A stretch of DNA of 64,000 nt, taken from NCBI RefSeq assembly GCF_028473665.1, contig NZ_CP098774.1, positions 1,178,001 to 1,242,000 on the forward strand. The letters run 5' to 3'. The stretch's first letter is position 1. Every line of letters starts with the position of its first letter. Shown here piece by piece: positions 34,579 through 43,758 of this stretch. The translations under genes were made by a program, and so were the position numbers. This DNA comes from Sphingomonas sp. QA11. Its GTDB lineage: Bacteria > Pseudomonadota > Alphaproteobacteria > Sphingomonadales > Sphingomonadaceae. The notes under the pieces are model-generated. The model had not been told where the DNA came from. It ran no database searches and saw nothing but the letters and a program-made list of their open reading frames with translations.

Positions 34579-37500
34579 TCAGAACTTCGCGCGGACCCCG
34601 AACTGGAAGCGACGGTCGACCCTGCTCCAGGACGAGTCGCGGAAGACCGGCTTCGCACCGGGCGTGACGGGGGAGTCGCCGAAGATCTGTTGCTGGTAGA
34701 CGCTCGTTGTGTTCAGCAGGTTGCTGCCTTCGACCGAGAGCTCGATATAGCGATTGACCGAGAAGCGGATCGACCCGTCGAGGAACCCGGATGCCTTCTG
34801 GAACACCGGCAGGCCGATGCAGCAGTCAAGGTTCTGGGTGAGGTAGCGCGAGCGCCAGTTATAGGCGAGGCGGATACCCACCGGGCCCTTTTCGTACAGT
34901 CCAACGACGTTGAACGTGTGTTTCGAGATGCCGGCGAGCTGATGCGAGTCGATCACCGGACCTGAACCGCCGGCGGCGGGAATGCCGATGCCGACCGCGC
35001 CGACATCGCCGCCTGAAGTCGCGTTGATCAGGTTCGAATTGTTGATCCCCGACTGCTGCACGAAGGTGTAGTTAAGCTGGGTTCCCAGGCCACTGAGCAG
35101 GCCGGGCAGGAAGGTGAAGAAGGTCTGGTACGAGGCTTCGAAGCCGTAAAGCTCGCCACCCTTTTCGACATTCTGCGGGCCGTTGACCTGAACGAGCTGG
35201 GTCGAGCCGTTGTTGGTGAAATTGCGGAACGACTGGCCGTAGGAGATGCTGTTGCTCAGCTTCTTGTAGAAGGCGTCGATCGCGAAGGACGAACTCGCGC
35301 CCATATAGCGTTCGAACGAGATATCTAACTGGTCGGCGATCATCGGCCGCAAGGCGGCGTTGCCGGCATTGGCCTGGAAGACGAAATTATAGCCAGTGAC
35401 ATTGGCCGGAATGTGCGCCGCCGTCGGCGAATTGTAGACGACATAGGGCGAGTCAGCCGTGGTGTTGTACGTCGGCGCGTTGATCGCGACATAGTTGCGC
35501 AAGAACCCGATATCTGGCCGGGAGAGCGCGCGCGAATAGGCGAAACGCACGAAGTTCTTGTCGTCGAGCCCGAAGCGGACGTTGAAGCTCGGCAGCCAGT
35601 TGGTGAAGGAGCTCTTATAGGTATTGGGTGCCCCGCCGCCATTGGTGAAGTTGCGGAGTGCCTGGGTGACGTAGCAGCTCGGATTGACCACGTTGTTGCC
35701 CGAGAGCGGCGTGTTGCACGGTACGAGCTGGTCAAAAAGGTTGCTTTGCGGAAAGCCCGCAGCGCCGTCGCTACGCTCGACGGTGCGGATCACGCGGACG
35801 CCGATATTGCCGAGCACGCTGATCCCGCCGAAGATCGTCTTGTCGTTCCCGCCGAAGCGCAGCATCGCATAGGCCGCCTGGGTCTCCTCCCGAAGATGCA
35901 TCACCTCTGATGGCGTGAAGCAGTTGTCCACGGTCGCCTCCGGGCGGTCGCAGATCGGGGTATAGCCGGTGCCGAGGGGCGAGTTGGTCGTCGCGCCGCT
36001 CAGGCCGTTCATCAGCGCCTGGTAGTTCGTCAGCATCGACTGGTTGACGAAGGCGAGCGAGCCGTTCGGGAAGACGTTGCCGTCGAACAGGCCGCCCATC
36101 GGATAGGGGCCGAAGATGCCGGCGCCATAGCCCTTGAACGGGGCGTGCCCGGCGGCGCAGGCGGGATAGGCTCCTCCCGTCGTGTTGTCGGCGTTGAAGC
36201 CGGGACCGTTGCAGTTCCAGTTCGCCGCGATCGGCGTCCAGTTGAACGTCGAATAGCGCACCGTCTGGCGACGATCGGCATAGCGCACGCCGACCTTGAG
36301 GGAGTCGAGCCAGCTACCCTCGGCGAAATCATATTGTACGTCGCCACGGATCGCGAATTCGTCCGCGTCATTGTCCTCGACATGGCCCTGGATGAACGGG
36401 ATCCAGTAGTTGTGCGGGTTGGCGAGACCGCCGGCCGCATAGTTCACGTTGGAGCCCGGCAGCAGCTTGACCTGCGGGGTGCCGTCCTTGTTCACGCTAT
36501 AGTCGAAATTGGCGATCGAGCCGGTCGCGACGAGGATGTCGTTGTTGTAGGTCGACGCGGTGATGTGCTGGATGTCGAGATTGGCATGGAGCCGGTCGCT
36601 GACATCCCACTGAATATTGCCCGAAAAGTCCCTGGTGCCTTCACGATGATCGAAATCACGCGATTCATTCTGCAGATAGAGGCCGTCGCGCAGCGTCGTG
36701 CAGTTCGATCCGGCGCCGCAATAGTTCACGAAAGGCATGCCGGGTACGGCCGAGCCTGTGTTGATCGCATCCTGGAGGCTTGAAAAGGAGCCGAGCCAGT
36801 CCCCGTGTGGCCGGGTAAGGACTCCGGATTGCAGCATGCCGTTGGAACCGAAGGACAGAGCCGGGGTGCCGTCCGCCGGCCCGAGAACGGACGATGCGCG
36901 AGGATTGTAGGAAGAGGTGTTGAAATAGCCTCCGTCGAAGATCGTGTGGCTAGCGCGTTCAAGCCAGGCGTTGCGATATTGCGAATCCGTATATTGCGCC
37001 GATATGCGGAAATTGCCGGAATTGTTCTCGAATTGGCCAGCGACGACGAAGCCGTGGCGCTTGCGGTCATAATCGACCTGCGAAAAGCGGACGCCGTCCG
37101 GCGCATAGGCCCAGCCGCTGCCACCGAACGAATTGGCGGTGCACTGCGCCACGCCGTTGGAGAGGATCGCCTTGTTGTTGGCATCGACCGCGCCGGCCGA
37201 GCAATAGGTGTCGATCTTGTCCATGATCACGCTCTCGGTGCGCGTGATGACGTGCGACCAGGCATAATCGGCGAGGATGCCGAAACGGCCGATCCCGGTT
37301 TCGAACGTGTCGCTGATCAACCCGGAGAATTCGGGCGTCCATTTACCCGATCGGTCGCCATAATTCACCCGGGCGTTGGCCGCGACGACGAGGCCCTTCT
37401 GGTCGAACGGCATGCGGGTCCGCAGGTTGACGGTGCCGGCGATGCCGCCCTCGATCATCTCGGCGGTCTGGTTCTTGTACGCATCGACCCCGGCCAGCAG

Positions 37501-37998
37501 CTCGGGCGAGATATCGTTGAAGTTCAGGCCGCGCGCTGAGTCGGCCGAGAAGCTGTCGCGCCCGTTGAATTCAGTGCGGACCTGGGTGAGGCCGCGGATC
37601 AGCACGCCGGTCGGTTCGCCCGACGGGTGGGTGCTGTCATCCGCTGACTGGAGCCGGTTGACCGTGATGCCGGGCACGCGCTGAAGCGCTTCCGCCGCGG
37701 ATTTGTCGGGGAACGCGCCGATGTCGGTCGCCGTGATCGAGTCGACGAAGGTGTCCGCGTTCTTCTTGATGTTCTGCGAGGTGGCGAGCGCCTGTCTGAC
37801 ACCGACCACGACGATGTCGCTCGCCGGAGGGGCTTCTTCGCGATCTTCGGGCGCAGTGGTTGCGGATATCTGCTGCAGCCTGGCGGTATTGTCCGATGCC
37901 TGCGCGTGCGCCGGTGCGGCGAGCCCCATCACAGTCATTGCCAGCAGCGAGGCGCTGCCCTGCAGATAGCGCTGACGCGTCGATACGATGCGATTCAT
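34579..37998 (-). CDS. TonB-dependent outer-membrane receptor (sugar locus)
   Basis: A 1139-residue TonB-dependent receptor of the large type found in carbohydrate utilisation loci of Sphingomonadales and Caulobacterales. The signal peptide ends near AHAQA. A TonB-box-like SDIVVVGVRQAL follows, then plug motifs (DSITATDIGAFPDKSAAEALQRVPGITVNR, PTGVLIRGLTQVRTEFNGRDSF). The barrel ends in a C-terminal aromatic residue (RRFQFGVRAKF), the signal for BAM-mediated insertion. Its substrate is probably an alpha-gluco-oligosaccharide, inferred from GH31 and the sugar MFS transporter. A strong GGGGAGAGGG RBS precedes the ATG. Palindromic sites upstream suggest LacI control. Confidence 0.93.
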   Translation of the reverse strand: MNRIVSTRQRYLQGSASLLAMTVMGLAAPAHAQASDNTARLQQISATTAPEDREEAPPASDIVVVGVRQALATSQNIKKNADTFVDSITATDIGAFPDKSAAEALQRVPGITVNRLQSADDSTHPSGEPTGVLIRGLTQVRTEFNGRDSFSADSARGLNFNDISPELLAGVDAYKNQTAEMIEGGIAGTVNLRTRMPFDQKGLVVAANARVNYGDRSGKWTPEFSGLISDTFETGIGRFGILADYAWSHVITRTESVIMDKIDTYCSAGAVDANNKAILSNGVAQCTANSFGGSGWAYAPDGVRFSQVDYDRKRHGFVVAGQFENNSGNFRISAQYTDSQYRNAWLERASHTIFDGGYFNTSSYNPRASSVLGPADGTPALSFGSNGMLQSGVLTRPHGDWLGSFSSLQDAINTGSAVPGMPFVNYCGAGSNCTTLRDGLYLQNESRDFDHREGTRDFSGNIQWDVSDRLHANLDIQHITASTYNNDILVATGSIANFDYSVNKDGTPQVKLLPGSNVNYAAGGLANPHNYWIPFIQGHVEDNDADEFAIRGDVQYDFAEGSWLDSLKVGVRYADRRQTVRYSTFNWTPIAANWNCNGPGFNADNTTGGAYPACAAGHAPFKGYGAGIFGPYPMGGLFDGNVFPNGSLAFVNQSMLTNYQALMNGLSGATTNSPLGTGYTPICDRPEATVDNCFTPSEVMHLREETQAAYAMLRFGGNDKTIFGGISVLGNIGVRVIRTVERSDGAAGFPQSNLFDQLVPCNTPLSGNNVVNPSCYVTQALRNFTNGGGAPNTYKSSFTNWLPSFNVRFGLDDKNFVRFAYSRALSRPDIGFLRNYVAINAPTYNTTADSPYVVYNSPTAAHIPANVTGYNFVFQANAGNAALRPMIADQLDISFERYMGASSSFAIDAFYKKLSNSISYGQSFRNFTNNGSTQLVQVNGPQNVEKGGELYGFEASYQTFFTFLPGLLSGLGTQLNYTFVQQSGINNSNLINATSGGDVGAVGIGIPAAGGSGPVIDSHQLAGISKHTFNVVGLYEKGPVGIRLAYNWRSRYLTQNLDCCIGLPVFQKASGFLDGSIRFSVNRYIELSVEGSNLLNTTSVYQQQIFGDSPVTPGAKPVFRDSSWSRVDRRFQFGVRAKF

Positions 37999-38072
37999 CC
38001 CTCTCCCCTCTCATTGTCGCCCTGTCACGGGCCGTTGGCGCGCGATGAACGAATCCCTCGCGGCTCAATTCT

Positions 38073-38109
38073 ATTTGCGTAAATTTGCGCAAATTTGCGT
38101 CATGCGCAA
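38073..38109. promoter_or_regulatory. Candidate LacI-family operator cluster
   Basis: The motif ATTTGCGYAA is repeated three times with a 10-base period (38073-38102), and a fourth TGCGCAA follows at 38103-38109. Within it, AAATTTGCGCAAATTT (38081-38096) is a perfect 16-base palindrome with a central CG, as expected for LacI-family operators. It lies about 80-100 bases upstream of the TonB receptor start in a locus containing a LacI gene. Helical-turn spacing of the repeats suggests cooperative binding on one face of the DNA. Confidence 0.65.
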
Positions 38110-38240
38110 GCAGCTTCGTTCGGAAATATTTTAACTGTTGTTTATCAGTGTATTGCGCGAGAAATTGCGTAACATTCGGTCTAGATGTGCGGTAAAAATG
38201 CAACGTTGTTTCGCTTCAAGTTGAACCGAATTGCGCAGTT

Positions 38241-38258
38241 TATGCAAAAGTTTGCATA
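38241..38258. promoter_or_regulatory. Second palindrome upstream of TonB receptor
   Basis: Arms TATGCAAA and TTTGCATA form a perfect 18-base inverted repeat with AG at its centre, within the 355-base gap between the MFS and TonB-receptor genes. A half-site-like AATTGCGCAG lies just before it at 38229-38238, and TTGCG motifs also occur near 38152 and 38165. The whole gap is rich in TTGC elements and is AT-rich for this genome. It may be an auxiliary operator or a different regulator's site. Confidence 0.5.
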
Positions 38259-38353
38259 GATCGGGGACTCGCTATAGGGAGGGTGAGATGAAGCCGATCC
38301 ATTTGTCCGGGATGAATTCGGGAAGGCGCGAGGTACAGGGCCGGCGCGGCCAA

Positions 38354-39898
38354 TCAGCCTTTGGAGCGCGCCCGTCCCGCACGATCGGGGATGGTCAGCG
38401 CCACGGTTGCGGCAAGCGCGATCGATGCGGCGGCAAGCACCAGCGCCCGCGCAGGTTCTCCCCCCAGCAGGCGATCCACCGTCCAGCCGAGCAATGCGGC
38501 CGCGACGAGTTGCGGCAGCACCAGGAAGACATTGTGGATGCCCATATAGACGCCCATCCGGCTTGGCGGGACGGCGCTGGAAACCATGGCGTAGGGTGCG
38601 GACAGGATCGAGGCCCAGGCGCAGCCGATGCCGAGCGCCGGAATCCACAGCCAGCGTGGATCAGTGACGAGCGCGAGGCCGAGCAGCCCCGACGCGCCAA
38701 GGAACAGGCAGGCGGCATGGGCCTCGCGCCGTCCGATGCGGGCGACCAGATAGGGGAGGGCGAATGCCCCGATCGCGGCCACGCCATTGTAGAAGGCGAA
38801 CATCACGCCGACCCAGTCGGCGCTGGCATTATAGGCGGCACTGGTCGGATCGGTACCCGCCCCGCTGTCAGTGGCGATGGCCGGCACGGCGTAGATCCAC
38901 ATCGCGAACAACCCGAACCAGGTGAAGAATTGCACGATCGCCAGCCGTCGCAGCACGTCAGGCATGTGGATGATATCGTCGACGATTTCGAGCAGGCCGG
39001 TCGGCCGGATGCCGTGCCGTGCGCTCCACGCGGTCAGCCATTGGCCGATCCCCAGCAGTCCCACGATTCCTGCGATGAGGTAGAGTTCGCGGCGATACCC
39101 CTCGATCGCGGTGGCCAGCGCGATCGCGGCCGCGGCGATCACCCACAGGGCGCCGTTGCGGACGAGCGACGCCCCGCTTGTGCTCGCCCATTCGGGCCGG
39201 GCCAGCGACGCGGCATCGGCGGCGATGTTTTCGGGTGGCTGTTCGCTGGTGGTCGCGACGGTCAGTCCGACACTGGCGAGCAGCCCGACCGCGCCGATAT
39301 AGAAAGCGGTTCGAAGCGAGGGCGGCAAAACGCCAGGCGGCGCTTCGCTGGCCAGTCCGAACCAGTTCGACAGGACCCAGGGCATGGCGGAGGCAAACAC
39401 CGCGCCAGTGCCGATGAATACGACCTGCAGCGAGAACGCCGTGGTGCGCTGATCCTCGGGCACGACATCGGCGACCAGCGCGCGGAATGGCTCCATCGCC
39501 ACGTTGATCGCACCGGTGAGCAGCCACAGCACGACGCTCGCTGCCCAGATGCTCTGGACATTGGGCATCAGGACGAGTGCCACCGCGCTGACCAGCGCCC
39601 CGCCGAGCAGATAGGGGCGCCTGCGGCCAAGCGGTCCCCAGGTCCGGTCGCTCAGATGGCCGATGATCGGCTGGACGAGCAGCCCGGTGATCGGGGCCGC
39701 GATCCACAGGATCGGCAGTTCGTCGAGATTGGCACCGAGCGTCTGGAAGATGCGGCTGGTATTGACGTTCTGGAGGCCCCAGACGATCTGCACGCCGAGC
39801 AGACCGCAGCACATATTGGCCAGCGCGATCCGCGACAGCCGTGCCTTCGCGGCCAGGGAGCACCTGACCCTTTGCTTCGCCGCTGCCCCCGCTTGCAA
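38354..39898 (-). CDS. MFS sugar transporter (GPH/SUT-like)
   Basis: A 514-residue 12-helix major facilitator protein of the glycoside/sucrose-proton symporter type. The N-terminal signature [55 protein letters not shown] includes the G-x-x-x-D-R-x-G-R-R loop between helices 2 and 3, characteristic of SUT/SLC45-like sugar transporters. In this locus it would import disaccharides from the periplasm to the cytoplasm. The TTG at 39898 is preceded by AAGGGG at suitable spacing; an internal ATG at 39814 would remove part of helix 1. It diverges from the LacI gene across 52 bases and lies upstream of the TonB receptor on the same strand. Confidence 0.9.
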   Translation of the reverse strand: MQAGAAAKQRVRCSLAAKARLSRIALANMCCGLLGVQIVWGLQNVNTSRIFQTLGANLDELPILWIAAPITGLLVQPIIGHLSDRTWGPLGRRRPYLLGGALVSAVALVLMPNVQSIWAASVVLWLLTGAINVAMEPFRALVADVVPEDQRTTAFSLQVVFIGTGAVFASAMPWVLSNWFGLASEAPPGVLPPSLRTAFYIGAVGLLASVGLTVATTSEQPPENIAADAASLARPEWASTSGASLVRNGALWVIAAAAIALATAIEGYRRELYLIAGIVGLLGIGQWLTAWSARHGIRPTGLLEIVDDIIHMPDVLRRLAIVQFFTWFGLFAMWIYAVPAIATDSGAGTDPTSAAYNASADWVGVMFAFYNGVAAIGAFALPYLVARIGRREAHAACLFLGASGLLGLALVTDPRWLWIPALGIGCAWASILSAPYAMVSSAVPPSRMGVYMGIHNVFLVLPQLVAAALLGWTVDRLLGGEPARALVLAAASIALAATVALTIPDRAGRARSKG

Positions 39899-39950
39899 AG
39901 CCGCCCCTTCGGTGTCCTAAGTCTTCCTATCCTCGTTCAACCTGAGCGCA

Positions 39951-40964
39951 ATGACCGATAACAGCAACAGCAAAACGACGCTCGAGGATCTGGCCCGACT
40001 CGCCGGCGTCTCCATCTCGACGGTGTCGCGGGCCCTCAACGATCAGCCGCTGATCAGCATGCGGACGAAACAGCGCATCTGGGCGCTGGCGCGCGACCAT
40101 AATTATCCGTTCCGCAGTTCGATGCCGACCGCACCGATCGGCGCCGAGGGATCGATCGCGATCGTGACGCCGCATATGCGTGGCCGGGCGCTGCCGCTGT
40201 CCCATCCCTTCTTCCTCGAACTGCTCGCCAGCATCGGCGAGGCGGCGCGCGCGCGCAGTTGCGACTTCACCGTGAGCCATGTCGCGCCGGCAAGCTTGGA
40301 CGATCTCGTGCTGGCGACCACCACCAGCCGCGCCAGCGGGGTGATCTTCCTCGGCCAGAGCATGCTGCATGAGGAATTGAACCAGCTTGCCGGGACCAAT
40401 GCCCGCTTCGTGGTGTGGGGCGCGCATATGCCGGGACAGAAATACCGCTCGATCGGGTCCGACAACCTGCTCGGCGGCCGCCGGGCGACGTCTCATCTGG
40501 CGCGACTCGGTCGCAAGGCGATCCTGTTCATTGGCGGCAGTGATCCCGAGGCAGAGCAAAGGCGACTAGGTTATCTGGAGGCCCTGGCGGAAAATGGGAT
40601 CGAGGCTGATCCGAAGCTGGTCGCGCAGGTCGAGTTCGAACTGGAATCCGCCGAAGCCGCAATCACCCGCCTGCTGCGTCGCGGCATCAGTTTCGACGGC
40701 ATCGTCGCGGCCAGCGACCTTATCGCGCTCGGCGCGATCCGGGCGTTGCGCCGGGCGGGCCTGTCGGTTCCTTCCGACGTGTCGGTGGTCGGCTATGACG
40801 ATATGCTGCTCAGCCGGCTCAGCACGCCCGCGCTGACCACGATCAGGCAGGATACGTTCCACGCGGGGCAATTGCTGGTCGCCAGCATCCTCGAGCCGAG
40901 CCAGGACCGGTCGCCGGGTTATCTGCCGACTGAACTCATCGTTCGGGAATCCTGCGGGGGGTGA
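39951..40964 (+). CDS. LacI-family transcriptional regulator
   Basis: A 337-residue LacI/GalR regulator. The HTH and hinge lie at residues 9-55 (TLEDLARLAGVSISTVSRALN, then MRTKQRIWALARDHNY). The periplasmic-binding-protein-like effector domain follows, with GRRATSHLARLGRKAILFIGG, FDGIVAASDLIALGAIRAL and DVSVVGYDDMLLSRLSTPALTTIRQD, all typical. It probably represses the adjacent MFS/TonB-receptor/GH31 locus and is released by an alpha-glucoside. The candidate operators are at 38073-38109. Upstream there is no strong RBS. Confidence 0.93.
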   Translation: MTDNSNSKTTLEDLARLAGVSISTVSRALNDQPLISMRTKQRIWALARDHNYPFRSSMPTAPIGAEGSIAIVTPHMRGRALPLSHPFFLELLASIGEAARARSCDFTVSHVAPASLDDLVLATTTSRASGVIFLGQSMLHEELNQLAGTNARFVVWGAHMPGQKYRSIGSDNLLGGRRATSHLARLGRKAILFIGGSDPEAEQRRLGYLEALAENGIEADPKLVAQVEFELESAEAAITRLLRRGISFDGIVAASDLIALGAIRALRRAGLSVPSDVSVVGYDDMLLSRLSTPALTTIRQDTFHAGQLLVASILEPSQDRSPGYLPTELIVRESCGG

Positions 40965-41060
40965 CAGGATCGGTGCCGGTTACGGTCATCGAATGCGCAA
41001 CAAGGCCTCGGTTCACCGGCGTTTTCGGCCATTTCATCGTTGCTCTTGAATCATGACAAC

Positions 41061-41079
41061 AATGTTATGATGTATCATT
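41061..41079. promoter_or_regulatory. Putative Zur box
   Basis: AATGTTATGATGTATCATT is an imperfect palindrome matching the Zur consensus core (AATGTTATAWTATAACATT) at about 16 of 19 positions. It lies 64 bases before the start of the TonB receptor at 41143. The next gene encodes a MerC-like metal-transport protein, which supports zinc- or metal-dependent control. Confidence 0.6.
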
Positions 41080-41142
41080 CTGCTGTTGCGTCTATCGGGC
41101 CGTCCGTCGGCAAGGCTGACCGAATGATGTGAAAGGATCGCG

Positions 41143-43302
41143 ATGAGAAGATCGGTGTTGCTCCTGGGCTGCGGCCTTGGGCTTTTGGCGGCGCCTTCGG
41201 CCTGGGCGACGGACGCGCCGACCGATCCGGCATCCGACTCGACCCCGAAGGATATCGTCGTCACTGCGCAGAAGCTGGACGCGGCGCGCGACGCCATCCT
41301 GCCGTCGCTTGGCGCGAGCGACTATAGTCTCGACCGGACCCTGCTCGAAAAGCAGCCGGGCGGTGTCGATCGCAGTCTCTCCAAGGTGCTACTGCAGGCG
41401 CCGGGCGTCACGCTCGACAGCTATGGCTCGATCCATGTGCGCAATGAGCACGCCAATCTGCAATATCGACTGAACGGCGTGATCGTGCCGGAGAGCATTT
41501 CAGGCTTCGGGTCGACCTTTGATCCCCGCATCGCCGATTCGATCGACCTGCTCACCGGCACCTTGCCAGCGCAATATGGCTATCGCACTTCGGGCGTCGT
41601 CAGCCTGAAGACCCGGTCGAGTGCGTTCGACGATGGCGGTGATGTCGGTTTCTACGGCGGCAGCCGGGGCACATTGTTGCCGAGCGCGTCACTCCACGGG
41701 GCGAGCGGCAACCTGAACTATTTCGTTTCGGGCAGCTATCAGGAGAATGATCTCGGCGTCGAGAACCCGATCAACACACGCGATGCCATCCACGATCACA
41801 CTCGCCAGTATCGCGCCTTCGGCTATCTCTCCGATATCCTCTCGGACACGAGCAGGCTAACCGCGTTCGGCGGCACGTCGATCGGGTATTTCCAGATCCC
41901 CAACCGCCCGGGCCAGGGCGGGGCTGGCCCCAATGGCATGAACTGGAACCTCAACGGCATTTCGGACTTCGATTCGGCGAAGCTCGACCAGAACCAGCGC
42001 GAAATCACCCATTATGGCGTGCTCGCCTATCAATATGCCGGTGGCGCTCTCAACTTCCAGGTCGCGCCTTTCGTCCGCTATTCGCAGACGCTTTTCACGC
42101 CTGACCCGCAGGGAGGCGATCTCATCCTGGCCGGTGTCGCCGACAATTCGCGGCTTTCCAGCCTGACCGCCGGGGTGCAGGCGGACGGCAGCTACAAGCT
42201 GTCCGACAGCCATATGCTGCGGTTCGGCGTGTTCTTCCAGAACGAGCGGACCCGGTCGACGGTGACCTCGCGGGTGTTCCCGGTCGATGGCGACGGCAAC
42301 CAGACGTCCAACGTGCCGCTCACCATTACCGATAGCGGCGGACGTAACGGGCAACTCTACGGCGTCTATCTTCAGGACGAATGGTCGCTGACCCCGACCC
42401 TAACGCTCAACTATGGTGCCCGCTTCGATGCGGTCCGCGCCTATACGCGCGAGCAGCAGGTCAGTCCGCGCGTCAACATGGTCTGGAAGCCTAGCGAGGG
42501 AACCACCTTCCACCTCGGCTATGCGCGCAACTTCACGCCGCCGCCGCAGGAACTGATCGCCGCACCGACATTGGCCCTGTTCGCCGGGACGACCAAAGCG
42601 ACCCAGATCACAACGGCCGACCCGGTGCGCGCCGAACGCGAGCATTATTTCGACGGCGGCGTGCAGCAGACGATCATGCCGGGGTTCAAGGTCGGGCTCG
42701 ACGCCTATTACAAGATCAAGCGGAACCTGCTCGACGAAGGGCAGTTCGGCCCCTCGCTGGTGCTGTCCCCGTTCAATTATGCGAAGGGCTATGCCTGGGG
42801 CGTCGAGCTCAGCGCCAACTATACGCACGGTGCGGTCGATCTCTATGCGAACGTCGCGCGCGGCGAGGAGAAGGGCAAGGGCATCATTTCGAGCCAGTAT
42901 TTCTTCGCGCCCGACGAGCTTGCCTACATCGCGAACCACTACATCTTCACCGACCATTCGCAGAACTGGACTGCGTCGGGCGGCGGCAGCGTCACCATTC
43001 ATGACGGGATCGGCACGCTCGTGCCGACGGTCGATTTCCTCTACGGCGACGGCCTGCGCGCGGACGATCCGGCCGGCATCGTGCCCAATGGCGGCAAGCT
43101 GCCTTCCTATTTCACCGCCAATTTCGGGATCGCACAGAATCTTGATGGCCCCGGCGTGCTCAAGGGCCTTTCGGTCAGGCTCGACGTCACGAACATCTTC
43201 GACAAGAGCTATCTGATCCGCGACGGCTCCGGCGTCGGTGTCGGGGCGCCGCAATATGGGGCGCGGCGCGGCGTCTTCGCCGGAATCCGCAAGAGCTTCT
43301 GA
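41143..43302 (+). CDS. TonB-dependent receptor, probably zinc/metal uptake
   Basis: A 719-residue TonB-dependent receptor. It has a signal peptide (to about AWATD), the TonB box KDIVVTAQKLD, plug segments LLQAPGVTLDSYGSIHVRNEHANLQYRLNGVIVP and SIDLLTGTLPAQYGYRTSGVVSLKTRS, and an aromatic C-terminus (GVFAGIRKSF). Its size is typical of metal or siderophore receptors rather than the larger sugar receptors. A Zur-like site upstream and the MerC-like gene downstream suggest zinc uptake. The barrel is not conspicuously histidine-rich, so the substrate remains open. AAAGGA lies just upstream of the ATG. Confidence 0.88.
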   Translation: MRRSVLLLGCGLGLLAAPSAWATDAPTDPASDSTPKDIVVTAQKLDAARDAILPSLGASDYSLDRTLLEKQPGGVDRSLSKVLLQAPGVTLDSYGSIHVRNEHANLQYRLNGVIVPESISGFGSTFDPRIADSIDLLTGTLPAQYGYRTSGVVSLKTRSSAFDDGGDVGFYGGSRGTLLPSASLHGASGNLNYFVSGSYQENDLGVENPINTRDAIHDHTRQYRAFGYLSDILSDTSRLTAFGGTSIGYFQIPNRPGQGGAGPNGMNWNLNGISDFDSAKLDQNQREITHYGVLAYQYAGGALNFQVAPFVRYSQTLFTPDPQGGDLILAGVADNSRLSSLTAGVQADGSYKLSDSHMLRFGVFFQNERTRSTVTSRVFPVDGDGNQTSNVPLTITDSGGRNGQLYGVYLQDEWSLTPTLTLNYGARFDAVRAYTREQQVSPRVNMVWKPSEGTTFHLGYARNFTPPPQELIAAPTLALFAGTTKATQITTADPVRAEREHYFDGGVQQTIMPGFKVGLDAYYKIKRNLLDEGQFGPSLVLSPFNYAKGYAWGVELSANYTHGAVDLYANVARGEEKGKGIISSQYFFAPDELAYIANHYIFTDHSQNWTASGGGSVTIHDGIGTLVPTVDFLYGDGLRADDPAGIVPNGGKLPSYFTANFGIAQNLDGPGVLKGLSVRLDVTNIFDKSYLIRDGSGVGVGAPQYGARRGVFAGIRKSF

Positions 43303-43364
43303 AAAGCGCGATATCAGCGGCGCCGATTGCGCCCGAACCACATTGACCTGGAACACGACACGCA

Positions 43365-43751
43365 ATGCACATCACTCGATCCGATCGTCTGTCGCGGCTT
43401 GACCGGCTTGGCCTCCTGCTCTCCGGCATCTGCCTGGTGCATTGCATCGGCCTGCCGATCCTCATCCTCCTGCTGCCGGCCATAGCCTTCGCCCTCCCGT
43501 CCGACGGGGTGGTGCATGCGGCGTTGATCGTCATGGTGCTGCCGGTCAGCGGCTTCGCCCTGTCGCGCGGCCTGTCAAAGCACGGAAACAGATGGGCCGC
43601 GCTTCTGGGCGTGAGCGGCCTTTTGTTTCTCGTCCTTGGGCTGGCCTTCTTCGAGTCGGAATCGGTCGAGACGATCTCGACCGTGACAGGCAGCCTGATG
43701 ATCAGCCTCGCCCATATCCTCAACTGGCGGGGCCATCACCGCACCGGGTGA
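43365..43751 (+). CDS. MerC-domain membrane protein
   Basis: A 128-residue inner-membrane protein with four predicted helices, matching the MerC family of mercuric-ion transporters in size and layout. The first helix carries GICLVHCIGLPI, with two cysteines and a histidine (C-x3-H-C arrangement) where MerC has its metal-binding cysteines. No other mer gene is present, so mercury resistance is unlikely to be its role. Its position after a TonB receptor with a Zur-like box suggests zinc or another soft metal. No strong RBS is visible upstream, and 62 bases separate it from the receptor. Confidence 0.8.
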   Translation: MHITRSDRLSRLDRLGLLLSGICLVHCIGLPILILLLPAIAFALPSDGVVHAALIVMVLPVSGFALSRGLSKHGNRWAALLGVSGLLFLVLGLAFFESESVETISTVTGSLMISLAHILNWRGHHRTG

Positions 43752-43758
43752 TCCTATT

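Noticed and set aside
38073..38109. CRISPR or tandem-repeat array
   Set aside because: The repeats are 10 bases with no spacers and sit in a promoter region, which fits operator sites instead.
38231..39961. 576-codon open frame on the plus strand opposite the MFS gene
   Set aside because: Its product is rich in Arg, Gly, Asp and Gln with no membrane or domain pattern, while the minus strand encodes a clear 12-helix transporter; it is an antisense shadow.
43365..43751. Mercury-resistance (mer) operon
   Set aside because: Only a MerC-like gene is present; no merR, merA, merP or merT features were seen, and the upstream site resembles a Zur box.
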